Shown piece by piece: positions 23,591-36,438 of a stretch of 64,000 bases of DNA. The stretch comes from Sipunculus nudus (lineage: Eukaryota > Annelida > Sipuncula > Golfingiida > Sipunculidae). The position numbers were made by a program, and so were the translations under genes. Under the pieces are notes generated by a model. The model saw nothing but the letters and a program-made list of their open reading frames with translations, did no database searches and had not been told where the DNA came from. Every line of letters starts with the position of its first letter. Within the stretch, counting starts at the first letter, position 1. The stretch covers positions 14,387,488 to 14,451,487 of the forward strand of contig CM049320.1 in NCBI GenBank assembly GCA_026874595.1, read 5' to 3'.

Positions 23591-25855
23591 GATATTCGGT
23601 ACTACACGCGTCTAAATTGTCCTAGCTTACTGAACTCCACCACGTCAGAAGCCAGTTGATGTTTCAGGTGGTAATCTGCAGACCGTGACAGTGACGTTCA
23701 CTCAACCAAGGCGGAAACACATCGACGTTAAAGTAAAGACAATTCAAATCTCAAGTCCGTTCGAGAGGTATTCCACCCAGGAACATCGGCCTTCAACCCA
23801 CTAGACACTGACGACCGTCACACTACCCAAACTGGCGCGCTGACCTAGCCCTTCCTTTTTTTGCTTCCCTCATTCAAGCTGATATAATAATGCTGAATTC
23901 ACACTTTCTGACTGTCCTCGGTCTATCATTTGATGGCAAGAATACAAATATAACTGAACACGCCTCCAGAGACAAAGTATGAAAATTCAAGTAAGCAGGT
24001 GCGCTGACTTTAAAGTCTACCATATAAATGTAACCAAAAGAACCTGTCCAAATCCACGTTGACATGAAACAACGCTCTATGACGTCATTGACCTGATCCT
24101 CAAACATGACACTTGGGTACCTTAACCTACGTTACCATCCATATCTGATACAGCATATTAATATGATAAATGAGTCAAAACTCTCTAATGACGACAATAA
24201 CCATTGAGACCTATAGATACACATAATTCCCGGGTCCTTTTTCATCCAATAGTTCGACGTATCGACACTACACGTAAAGTCCCCAAAGCACCACTAGACG
24301 GAACTTGCACAAAGCACCAAAACCGCTGGTCACATTACCATCGGGCACGACATGTGAAATGTTCACCTGTGTGATTGTGTTTTACGCAATATATACTAAA
24401 CACAAGCACCCGTCGGACCAATCCCTGGTGAAACACTGTCTTTTCCTCTCAGACAATCACTTCGCTAAAACACAGGCGGACAGGCTAGTAGCCTTTTCTG
24501 TCGAATCATTCTGAAAAGGTCTGTAAAACACGGAGGCTCCACTGAAGTTCACTCCGAATAAATCGGATATCTATACACAAACATGCCACAGGTCACGACA
24601 ATGTTCAAATGCCAGGTGTTAATGTTTGTACTTTCGGTTTCGTTTGGTTGTGCGGAGTAAATTTTCTGCTCCCAGATCTTCCTATTAAAACCACACCGTC
24701 TCGTGCAAAGTCCTTTTTGATGAAATGCAAGACATCCCTATAAGTTTTAAAGACAAGTGGACTATTGATGGGCTGTGCGAAACCACAATATGTCGTTTCA
24801 GGAATGTATTGTATGAAAGACCTTCCCACTCCACTGATTAATCTGTCGTTCTTAACCCCGAGCAGATTTAACATCTTTGCCATGTACCCGTCGGTTTTTT
24901 TAACGTGTAACTTGATGTTTTAATGTAGTAGAAGGGATGATTAACCCTCCGCAAATCTATGAAAATCTTCAATATTTTGGTGAAAGAAAACTTTGCCCAT
25001 ATCCTGAATGATGGTGAAAACTTCGTTTGACAGGGGAGCCTTATTTGTCTCATTTAAAACAGCTACACGTCACTAGAAATGAAAAAAAGGAACCCCCTTC
25101 TCATTGTTGGGTTACAATTCACCTAAAATCGTAAAGAGTGCATAAAAAGCCCTCATAAGATACATGATTGTCCTGTTAGTTGGGTCTAAAAGTAGAACGA
25201 ATATTTGACGAGATATGTGTTTGAATGCCGGACTAACATTCCAATTTGTGACTGATAGACCTATAGTATCCAGTGCGAAAATTGTATCTGTTTCAAATAT
25301 AGCATTGTACACAATATACCACCGATGATTGTGTACACGTCCTTCTATCCAACTACATTGTTAAAGCGAGATTCGTTGGTAGTACTTATGTACAAGTAAA
25401 TCTTTGTAGGTATTTACTTTCTCTTTGTTCTTGCTTTCTGATCATAATAGCAGGACCAGAACAACATGGCCGGATACCGAAACGTTACGTCATCAAGCAA
25501 ACGTCCTGCCATCCAGTAACCATGTTATATTACCTGGTGCCATCCATTTGTATTGCTCTGCTTATTCCAGCCAGGCATTTCGAACGTCTTTCCACAAGTC
25601 TATTCTGTTCATTTAAACGTTCTTAAAGTTCAGCATTTCCTTCAAACAAAGAGACAGCCAATTCTGTTTCCACTGCAGTTGAATATGTCAAATACAGATC
25701 CATTAAAGACACATTACCACATCAGACGTTCCCTTGTTCAGTATGAATTAATTAAAAAATCCAAGTTTTCGATTTCATCAACTGATTCATCATTGCGTCA
25801 TGTGTTGCCATTGTAGGCTCAGAAAAATTTGCCAACCATACATATACCTTCAGGC
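23591..25855. repeat. Array monomer 2 (long, 2265 bp)
   Basis: Full-length monomer containing the segment that short monomers lack. It is followed directly by short monomer 3, giving the first, slightly shorter dimer (4269 bp). Confidence 0.88.
24605..24883 (-). other. Recurrent 92-codon open frame in long monomers, probably not a gene
   Basis: A frame beginning MAKMLNLLGVKNDR and containing ETTYCGFAQP and RKFTPHNQ recurs in the long monomers at 28874-29152, 33164-33442 and 37452-37730. It is frameshifted in monomers 1 and 9 (near 18110-18370 and 39744-40020), and the short monomers have lost its C-terminal half. Comparing about 46 codons with the diverged relative near 40970-41130, I counted roughly 10, 12 and 10 differences at codon positions 1, 2 and 3. 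That pattern shows no constraint in this frame. No family is recognised. It is recorded so that readers do not mistake it for a conserved protein. Confidence 0.7.
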
Positions 25856-27859
25856 GATATTCGGTACTACACGCGTCTAAATTGTCCTAGCTTACTGAAC
25901 TCCAACACGTCAGAAGCCCGTTGATGTTTCAGATTCCACTCTCAAGTCCGTAAGAAAGGTAACGGTGGTGATCTGCAGACCCTGACGTTCACTCAACCAC
26001 GGCAGAAACACATCGACGTTTAAGTAAAGACAATTCCACTCTCAAGTCCATTGGAGAGGTATTCCACCCAGGAACATTGGCCTTCAACCCACTAGACACT
26101 GACGACCGTCAAACTATTCCAACTGGCGCGTTGACCTAGCCCTTCCTTTCTTACTTCCCTCGTTCAAACTGAATTCACACCTTCTGATTGTCCTCGGTCT
26201 ATCATTCGATGGCAATAATACAAATATAACTGTACACGCCTACAGAGAAAAAGTTTGAAAATTCAAGCAAACAGGTGCTCTGACTTTGAAGTCTACCGTA
26301 ATAATCTAACCAAAAGAAGCCGGTCCAAATCCACGTTAACATGAAACAACGCTCAATGAATATCGACGTCATTGACCTCAACCCAAAACATGACACTTGG
26401 GTAACCTTAACCTACGTTACCATCCATATCTGAAATAGCATATTAATATAATAAAAGATTAACAACTCTCTACTGACGACAATAACCATTGATAGATACA
26501 CACAATTTCCGCGTCCTTTTTCATCCGGAAGTTCCATGTATCGACACTACACGGAACGTCCCCAACGCACCAGTAGACGGAACTTCCACCAAGCACCAAA
26601 ACCGCTGGTCACATGACCATCGCGCACGACAGGTGGAATGATCATCTGCGTAACTGTGGTTTACACAATATATACTCAACACAAGCATCCGTCGGACCAA
26701 TCACTGGTGTAACACAGTCTCTCCCTCTCAGACAATCACTTCGCTAAAACACATACCTATAAGTTTGAGGGATAAGTGGACCATTGGTGGGCTGTGCGAA
26801 ACCACAATATGTCGTTTCAGGAATGTACTGTATGAAAGACCTTCCCACTCCACTGATTAATCTGTCGTTCTTAACCCCGAGCAGATTTAACATCTTTGCC
26901 ATGTACCCGTCGGTTTCTTTAACGTGTAACTTGATGTTTTAATGTAGTAGAAGGGATGATTAACCCTCCGCTAATATATGAAAATCTTCAATATTTTGGT
27001 GAAAGAAAACTTTGCCCATATTCTGAATGATGGTGAAAACTGCTTTTGACAGGGGAGCCTTATTGATCTCATTTAAAACAGCTACACGTCACAACAGAAA
27101 CATAAAAAGGAACCACTTTCTCATTGTTGGGATACAAATACCCAAAGTCGTAAAGATTGCATAGAAAGTCCTCATAAGAAACACGATTGTCCTGTTGGTT
27201 GGGCATAATAGTAGGACGGATATTTGACGAGACCTGTGTTTGAATGCCGGACTAGCATTCCAATTTGTGACTTAAATACCTATAGTATCCAGTGCGAAGC
27301 TTGTGTCTTTTTCACATATAGCATTGTACACTATATACCACCGATGATTGTGTACACGTTCTTCTATCCAACTACATTGTTAAGGCGAGATTCGTTGGTA
27401 GTACTTATGTACAAGTAAATGTTTGTAGGTATTTACTTTCTCTTTGTTCTTGCTTCCTAATCATATTAGCAGGACCAGGACAACATGGCGGGATTCCAAA
27501 ACGTTACGTAATCAAGCAAACGTACCCTGGTTATATTACCTGGTGCCATACATTTGTATTGCGCTGCTTTTTCCAGCCAGGTATTTCGAACGTCTTTTCA
27601 CAACTGTGTTCAGTTCATTTTACCGTTCTTAAAGGTCAGCATTTCCATCAAAAATGAGACAGCCATTTCCGTATCCACTGCAGTTATATATATCATTTAC
27701 AGATCCATTAAAGACACATTACACATCAGACGTTCCCCTGTTCTGTATGATTTAATTAAAAAATCCAAGTTTTCTATTTCTTCAACTGATTCGTCATTGC
27801 GTCATGTGTTGCCATGGTAGGCTCAGAAAAAGTCGCCGACCACACAAATACCTGCAGGC
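25856..27859. repeat. Array monomer 3 (short, 2004 bp)
   Basis: Short form: at about 26752 the sequence jumps from cgctaaaacaca to acctataagt, omitting roughly 265 bp that long monomers have (compare 28743-29005). The exact-identity segment shared with the next dimer begins within it, at 26591. Confidence 0.88.
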
Positions 27860-30123
27860 GATATTCGGTACTGCACTCGTCTAAATTGTACTAGCTTACT
27901 GATCTCCACCACGTCAGAAGCCAGTTTATGCTTCAGGTGGTAATCTGCAGACCGTGACAGTGACGTTACTCAACCAAGGCAGAAACACATCGACGCTAAA
28001 GTAAAGACAATTCCACTCTCAAGTCCGTTGGAGAGGTATTCCACCCAGGAACATCGGCCTTCAACCCACTAGACACTGACGACCGTCACACTACCCCAAC
28101 TAGCGCGCTGACCTAGCCCTTCCTTTCTTGCTTCCCTCGTTCAAACTGATATATCCATGCTGAATTCACACCTTCTGACTGTCCTCGGTCTTTTTATTCG
28201 ATGGCAAGAATACAAATATAACTGTACACGCCTACAGAAAAAAAGTATGAATATTCAAGCAAACAGATGCGCTGACTTTGAAGTCTACCATATAAATGTA
28301 ACCAAAAGAACCTGTCCAAATCCACGTTGACATGAAACAACGCTCTATGACGTCATTGACCTGATCCTCAAACATGACACTTGGGTAACCGTAACCTACG
28401 TTACCATCCGTATCTGATACAGCATATTAATATGATAAATGAGTCAAAACTCTCTAATGACGACAATAACCATTGAGACCTATAGATACACATAATTCCC
28501 GGGTCTTTTTTCATCCAATAGTTCGACGTATCGACACTACACGTAAAGTCCCCAAAGCACCACTAGACGGAACTTGCACAAAGCACCAAAACCGCTGGTC
28601 ACATGACCATCGGGCACGACAGGTGAAATGTTCACCTGTGTGATTGTGGTTTACGCAATATATACTAAACACAAGCACCCGTCGGACCGATCCCTGGTGA
28701 AACACTGTCTCTTTCTCTCAGACAATCACTTCGCTAAAACACAGGCGGACAGGCTAGTAGCCTTTACTGTCGAATCATTCTGAAAAGGTCTGTAAAACAC
28801 AAAGCCTCCACTGAAGTTCACTCTGGATAAATCGGATATCTATACACAAACATGCCACAGGTCACGACAATGTTCAAATGCCAGGTGTTAATGTTTGTAC
28901 TTTCGGTTTCGTTTGGTTGTGCGGAGTAAATTTTCTGCTCACAGATCTTCCTATTAAAACCACACCGTCTCGTGCAAAGTCCTTTTTGGTGAAATGCAAG
29001 AAATCCCTATAAGTTTTAAAGACAAGTGGACTATTGATTGGCTGTGCGAAACCACAATATGTCGTTTCAGGAATGTATTGTATGAAAGACCTTCCCACTC
29101 CACTGATTAATCTGTCGTTCTTAACCCCGAGCAGATTTAACATATTTGCCATGTACCCGTCGGTTTCTTAAACGTGTAAATTGATGTTTTAATGGAGGAG
29201 AAGGAATGATTAACGATCCGCCAATCTATGAACATCTTCAATATTTTGGTGAAAGAAAACTTTGCCCATATCCTGAATGATAGTGAAAACTTCGTTTGAC
29301 AGGGGAGCCTTATTGGTCTCATTTAAAACAGCTACACGTCACAAGAAATGAAAAAAAGGAACCCCCTTCTCATTGTTGGGTTACAATTCACCCAAAATCG
29401 TAAAGAGTGCATAAAAAGCCCTCATAAGATACATGATTGTCCTGTTGGTTGGGCCTAAAAGTAGGACTAATATTTGACGAGATATGTGTTTGAATGCCCG
29501 ACTAACATTCCAATTTGTGACTGATAGACCTATAGTATCCAGTACGAAGCTTGTATCTGTTTCACATATAGCATTGTACACAATATACCACCGATGATTG
29601 TGTACACTTCCTTCTATCCAACTACATTGTTAAGGCGAGATTCGTTGGTAGTACTTATGTACAAGTAAATCTTTGTAGGTATTTACTTTCTCTTTGTTCT
29701 TGCTTTCTGATCATAATAGCAGGACCAGAACAACATAGCCGGATACCAAAACGTTACGTAATCAAGCAAACGTCCTGCCATCCAGTAACCATGTTATATT
29801 ACCTGGTGCCATCCATTTGTATTGCGCTGCTTATTCCAGCCAGGCATTTCGAACGTCTTTCCACAACTCTGTTCAGTTCATTTAAACGTTCTTAAAGGTC
29901 AGCATTTCCTTCAAACAAAGAGACAGCCAATTCCGTTTCGACTGCAGTTGTATATGTCAAATACAGATCCATTAAAGACACATTAGCACATCAGACGTTC
30001 CCTTTTTCAGTATGAATTAATTAAAAAATCCAAGTTTTCGATTTCATCAACTGATTCATCATTGCGTCTTGTCTTGCCATTGTAGGCTCAGAAAAATTTG
30101 CCAACCATACATATACCTTCAGG
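27860..30123. repeat. Array monomer 4 (long, 2264 bp)
   Basis: Long monomer, identical in the compared rows to monomer 6 at +4290. It contains the segment missing from short monomers and an open frame at 28874-29152. Confidence 0.9.
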
Positions 30124-32149
30124 CGATATTCGGTACTACACGCGTCTAAATTGTCCTAGCTTACTGAACTCCAACACGTCAGAAGCCCGTTGATGTTTCA
30201 GATTCCACTCTCAAGTCCGTAAGAAAGGTATCGGTGGTGATCTGCAGACCCTGACGTTCACTCAACCACGGCAGAAACACATCGACGTTTAAGTAAAGAC
30301 AATTCCACTCTCAAGTCCATTGGAGAGGTATTCCACGCAGGAACATTGGGCTTCAACCCACTAGACACTGACGACCGTCAAACTATCCCAACTGGCGCGC
30401 TGACCTAGCCCTTCCTTTCTTACTTCCCTCGTTCAAACTGATATATCCATGCTGAATTCACACCTTCTGACTGTCCTCGGTCTATCATTCGATGGCAAGA
30501 ATACAAATATAACTGTACACGCCTACAGAGAAAAAGTATGATAAATTCAAGCAAACAGGTGCTCTGACTTTGAAGTCTACCGTAATAATCTAACCAAAAG
30601 AAGCCGGTCCAAATCCACGTTAACATGAAACGACGCTCAATGAATAACGACGTCATTGACCTCAACCCAAAACATGACACATGGGTAACCTTAACCTACG
30701 TTACCATCCGTATCTCAAATAGCATATTAATATTATAAAAGACTAACAACTCTCTACTGACGACAATAACCATTGAGTCCTATAGATACACACAATATCC
30801 GCGTCCTTTTTCATCCGGAAAGTCCATGTATCGACACTACACGGAACGTCCCCAACGCACCAGTAGACGGAACTTCCACAAAGCACCAAAACCGCTGGTC
30901 ACATGACCATCGCGCACGACAGGTGGAATGATCATCTGCGTAACTGTGGTTTACACAATATATACTCAACACAAGCATCCGTCGGACCAATCACTGGTGT
31001 AACACAGTCTCTCCCTCTCAGACAATCACTTCGCTAAAACACATACCTATAAGTTTGAGGGATAAGTGGACCATTGGTGGGCTGTGCGAAACCACAATAT
31101 GTCGTTTCAGGAATGTACTGTATGAAAGACCTTCCCACTCCACTGATTAATCTGTCGTTCTTAACCCCGAGCAGATTTAACATCTTTGCCATGTACCCGT
31201 CGGTTTCTTTAACGTGTAACTTGATGTTTTAATGTAGTAGAAGGGATGATTAACCCTCCGCTAATATATGAAAATCTTCAATATTTTGGTGAAAGAAAAC
31301 TTTGCCCATATTCTGAATGATGGTGAAAACTGCTTTTGACAGGGGAGCCTTATTGATCTCATTTAAAACAGCTACACGTCACAACAGAAACATAAAAAGG
31401 AACCACTTTCTCATTGTTGGGATACAAATACCCAAAGTCGTAAAGATTGCATAGAAAGTCCTCATAAGAAACACGATTGTCCTGTTGGTTGGGCATAATA
31501 GTAGGACGGATATTTGACGAGACCTGTGTTTGAATGCCGGACTAGCATTCCAATTTGTGACTTAAATACCTATAGTATCCAGTGCGAAGCTTGTGTCTTT
31601 TTCACATATAGCATTGTACACTATATACCACCGATGATTGTGTACACGTTCTTCTATCCAACTACATTGTTAAGGCGAGATTCGTTGGTAGTACTTATGT
31701 ACAAGTAAATGTTTGTAGGTATTTACTTTCTCTTTGTTCTTGCTTCCTAATCATATTAGCAGGACCAGGACAACATGGCGGGATTCCAAAACGTTACGTA
31801 ATCAAGCAAACGTACCCTGGTTATATTACCTGGTGCCATACATTTGTATTGCGCTGCTTTTTCCAGCCAGGTATTTCGAACGTCTTTTCACAACTGTGTT
31901 CAGTTCATTTTACCGTTCTTAAAGGTCAGCATTTCCATCAAAAATGAGACAGCCATTTCCGTATCCACTGCAGTTATATATATCATTTACAGATCCATTA
32001 AAGACACATTACACATCAGACGTTCCCCTGTTCTGTATGATTTAATTAAAAAATCCAAGTTTTCTATTTCTTCAACTGATTCGTCATTGCGTCATGTGTT
32101 GCCATGGTAGGCTCAGAAAAAGTCGCCGACCACACAAATACCTGCAGGC
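30124..32149. repeat. Array monomer 5 (short, 2026 bp)
   Basis: Short monomer with the deletion junction at about 31042. It differs from monomer 3 mainly in its first 750 bp, including a 20-bp length difference, and matches monomer 7 up to 31185. Confidence 0.9.
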
Positions 32150-34413
32150 GATATTCGGTACTGCACTCGTCTAAATTGTACTAGCTTACTGATCTCCACC
32201 ACGTCAGAAGCCAGTTTATGCTTCAGGTGGTAATCTGCAGACCGTGACAGTGACGTTACTCAACCAAGGCAGAAACACATCGACGCTAAAGTAAAGACAA
32301 TTCCACTCTCAAGTCCGTTGGAGAGGTATTCCACCCAGGAACATCGGCCTTCAACCCACTAGACACTGACGACCGTCACACTACCCCAACTAGCGCGCTG
32401 ACCTAGCCCTTCCTTTCTTGCTTCCCTCGTTCAAACTGATATATCCATGCTGAATTCACACCTTCTGACTGTCCTCGGTCTTTTTATTCGATGGCAAGAA
32501 TACAAATATAACTGTACACGCCTACAGAAAAAAAGTATGAATATTCAAGCAAACAGATGCGCTGACTTTGAAGTCTACCATATAAATGTAACCAAAAGAA
32601 CCTGTCCAAATCCACGTTGACATGAAACAACGCTCTATGACGTCATTGACCTGATCCTCAAACATGACACTTGGGTAACCGTAACCTACGTTACCATCCG
32701 TATCTGATACAGCATATTAATATGATAAATGAGTCAAAACTCTCTAATGACGACAATAACCATTGAGACCTATAGATACACATAATTCCCGGGTCTTTTT
32801 TCATCCAATAGTTCGACGTATCGACACTACACGTAAAGTCCCCAAAGCACCACTAGACGGAACTTGCACAAAGCACCAAAACCGCTGGTCACATGACCAT
32901 CGGGCACGACAGGTGAAATGTTCACCTGTGTGATTGTGGTTTACGCAATATATACTAAACACAAGCACCCGTCGGACCGATCCCTGGTGAAACACTGTCT
33001 CTTTCTCTCAGACAATCACTTCGCTAAAACACAGGCGGACAGGCTAGTAGCCTTTACTGTCGAATCATTCTGAAAAGGTCTGTAAAACACAAAGCCTCCA
33101 CTGAAGTTCACTCTGGATAAATCGGATATCTATACACAAACATGCCACAGGTCACGACAATGTTCAAATGCCAGGTGTTAATGTTTGTACTTTCGGTTTC
33201 GTTTGGTTGTGCGGAGTAAATTTTCTGCTCACAGATCTTCCTATTAAAACCACACCGTCTCGTGCAAAGTCCTTTTTGGTGAAATGCAAGAAATCCCTAT
33301 AAGTTTTAAAGACAAGTGGACTATTGATTGGCTGTGCGAAACCACAATATGTCGTTTCAGGAATGTATTGTATGAAAGACCTTCCCACTCCACTGATTAA
33401 TCTGTCGTTCTTAACCCCGAGCAGATTTAACATATTTGCCATGTACCCGTCGGTTTCTTAAACGTGTAAATTGATGTTTTAATGGAGGAGAAGGAATGAT
33501 TAACGATCCGCCAATCTATGAACATCTTCAATATTTTGGTGAAAGAAAACTTTGCCCATATCCTGAATGATAGTGAAAACTTCGTTTGACAGGGGAGCCT
33601 TATTGGTCTCATTTAAAACAGCTACACGTCACAAGAAATGAAAAAAAGGAACCCCCTTCTCATTGTTGGGTTACAATTCACCCAAAATCGTAAAGAGTGC
33701 ATAAAAAGCCCTCATAAGATACATGATTGTCCTGTTGGTTGGGCCTAAAAGTAGGACTAATATTTGACGAGATATGTGTTTGAATGCCCGACTAACATTC
33801 CAATTTGTGACTGATAGACCTATAGTATCCAGTACGAAGCTTGTATCTGTTTCACATATAGCATTGTACACAATATACCACCGATGATTGTGTACACTTC
33901 CTTCTATCCAACTACATTGTTAAGGCGAGATTCGTTGGTAGTACTTATGTACAAGTAAATCTTTGTAGGTATTTACTTTCTCTTTGTTCTTGCTTTCTGA
34001 TCATAATAGCAGGACCAGAACAACATAGCCGGATACCAAAACGTTACGTAATCAAGCAAACGTCCTGCCATCCAGTAACCATGTTATATTACCTGGTGCC
34101 ATCCATTTGTATTGCGCTGCTTATTCCAGCCAGGCATTTCGAACGTCTTTCCACAACTCTGTTCAGTTCATTTAAACGTTCTTAAAGGTCAGCATTTCCT
34201 TCAAACAAAGAGACAGCCAATTCCGTTTCGACTGCAGTTGTATATGTCAAATACAGATCCATTAAAGACACATTAGCACATCAGACGTTCCCTTTTTCAG
34301 TATGAATTAATTAAAAAATCCAAGTTTTCGATTTCATCAACTGATTCATCATTGCGTCTTGTCTTGCCATTGTAGGCTCAGAAAAATTTGCCAACCATAC
34401 ATATACCTTCAGG
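32150..34413. repeat. Array monomer 6 (long, 2264 bp)
   Basis: Apparently exact copy of monomer 4. Confidence 0.9.
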
Positions 34414-36438
34414 CGATATTCGGTACTACACGCGTCTAAATTGTCCTAGCTTACTGAACTCCAACACGTCAGAAGCCCGTTGATGTTTCAGATTCCACTC
34501 TCAAGTCCGTAAGAAAGGTATCGGTGGTGATCTGCAGACCCTGACGTTCACTCAACCACGGCAGAAACACATCGACGTTTAAGTAAAGACAATTCCACTC
34601 TCAAGTCCATTGGAGAGGTATTCCACGCAGGAACATTGGGCTTCAACCCACTAGACACTGACGACCGTCAAACTATCCCAACTGGCGCGCTGACCTAGCC
34701 CTTCCTTTCTTACTTCCCTCGTTCAAACTGATATATCCATGCTGAATTCACACCTTCTGACTGTCCTCGGTCTATCATTCGATGGCAAGAATACAAATAT
34801 AACTGTACACGCCTACAGAGAAAAAGTATGATAAATTCAAGCAAACAGGTGCTCTGACTTTGAAGTCTACCGTAATAATCTAACCAAAAGAAGCCGGTCC
34901 AAATCCACGTTAACATGAAACGACGCTCAATGAATAACGACGTCATTGACCTCAACCCAAAACATGACACATGGGTAACCTTAACCTACGTTACCATCCG
35001 TATCTCAAATAGCATATTAATATTATAAAAGACTAACAACTCTCTACTGACGACAATAACCATTGAGTCCTATAGATACACACAATATCCGCGTCCTTTT
35101 TCATCCGGAAAGTCCATGTATCGACACTACACGGAACGTCCCCAACGCACCAGTAGACGGAACTTCCACAAAGCACCAAAACCGCTGGTCACATGACCAT
35201 CGCGCACGACAGGTGGAATGATCATCTGCGTAACTGTGGTTTACACAATATATACTCAACACAAGCATCCGTCGGACCAATCACTGGTGTAACACAGTCT
35301 CTCCCTCTCAGACAATCACTTCGCTAAAACACATACCTATAAGTTTGAGGGATAAGTGGACCATTGGTGGGCTGTGCGAAACCACAATATGTCGTTTCAG
35401 GAATGTACTGTATGAAAGACCTTCCCACTCCACTGATTAATCTGTCGTTCTTAACCCCGAGCAGATTTAACATCTATGCCATGTACCCGTCGGTTTCTTT
35501 AACGTGTAACTTGATGTTTTAATGTAGTAGAAGGGATGATTAACCCTCCGCCAATATATGAAAATCTTCAATATTTTGGTGAAAGAAAACTTTGCCCATA
35601 TTCTGAATGATGGTGAAAACTGCTTTAGACAGGGGAGCCTTATTGATTTCCCTTTCAAAACAGCTACACGTCACTAGAACATAAAAAGGAACCACTTTCT
35701 CATTGTTGGGATACAAATACCCAAAGTCGTAAAGATTGCATGGAAAGTCCTCATAAGAGACACGATTGTCCTGTTGGTTGGGCATAATAGTAGGACGGAT
35801 ATTTGACGAGACCTGTGTTTGAATGCCGGACTAGCATTCCAATTTGTGACTTAAATACCTATAGTATCCAGTGCGAAGCTTGTATCTTTTTCACATATAG
35901 CATTGTACACTATATACCACCGATGATTGTGTACACGTTCTTCTATCCAAATACATTGTTAAGGCGAGATTCGTTGGTAGTACTTATGTACAAGTAAATG
36001 TTTGTAGGTATTTACTTTCTCTTTGTTCTTGCTTCCTAATCATATTAGCAGGACCAGGACAACATGGCGGGATTCCAAAACATTACGTAATCAAGCAAAC
36101 GTACCCTGGTTATATTACCTGGTGCCATACATTTGTATTGCGCTGCTTTTTCCAGCCAGGTATTTCGAACGTCTTTCCACAACTGTGTTCAGTTCATTTT
36201 ACCGTTCTTAAAGGTCAGCATTTCCATCAAAAATGAGACAGCCATTTCCGTATCCACTGCAGTTATATATATCATTTACAGATCCATTAAAGACACATTA
36301 CACATCAGACGTTCCCCTGTTCTGTATGATTTAATTAAAAAATCCAAGTTTTCTATTTCTTCAACTGATTCGTCATTGCGTCATGTGTTGCCATGGTAGG
36401 CTCAGAAAAAGTCGCCGACCACACATATACCTGCAGGC
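34414..36438. repeat. Array monomer 7 (short, 2025 bp)
   Basis: Short monomer with junction at about 35332. It is identical to monomer 5 up to 35475, then diverges by scattered substitutions and small indels (for example ctagaac instead of caacagaaac near 35676). Confidence 0.9.

Larger units (their letters stand above)
26591..35475. repeat. 4290-bp tandem duplication with no difference seen
   Basis: Positions 26591-31185 and 30881-35475 match at a constant offset of 4290 in every row compared. The nearest mismatches are C/A at 26590 versus 30880 and T/A at 31186 versus 35476. Identity over about 4595 bp contrasts with several percent divergence between neighbouring dimers. Either a very recent unequal exchange or an assembly duplication would explain it. 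Confidence 0.9.

Noticed and set aside
27224-27820. Plus-strand frames repeated with identical proteins at +4290
   Set aside because: Identity follows from the DNA duplication. The frames are disrupted in other monomers and have no recognised family.
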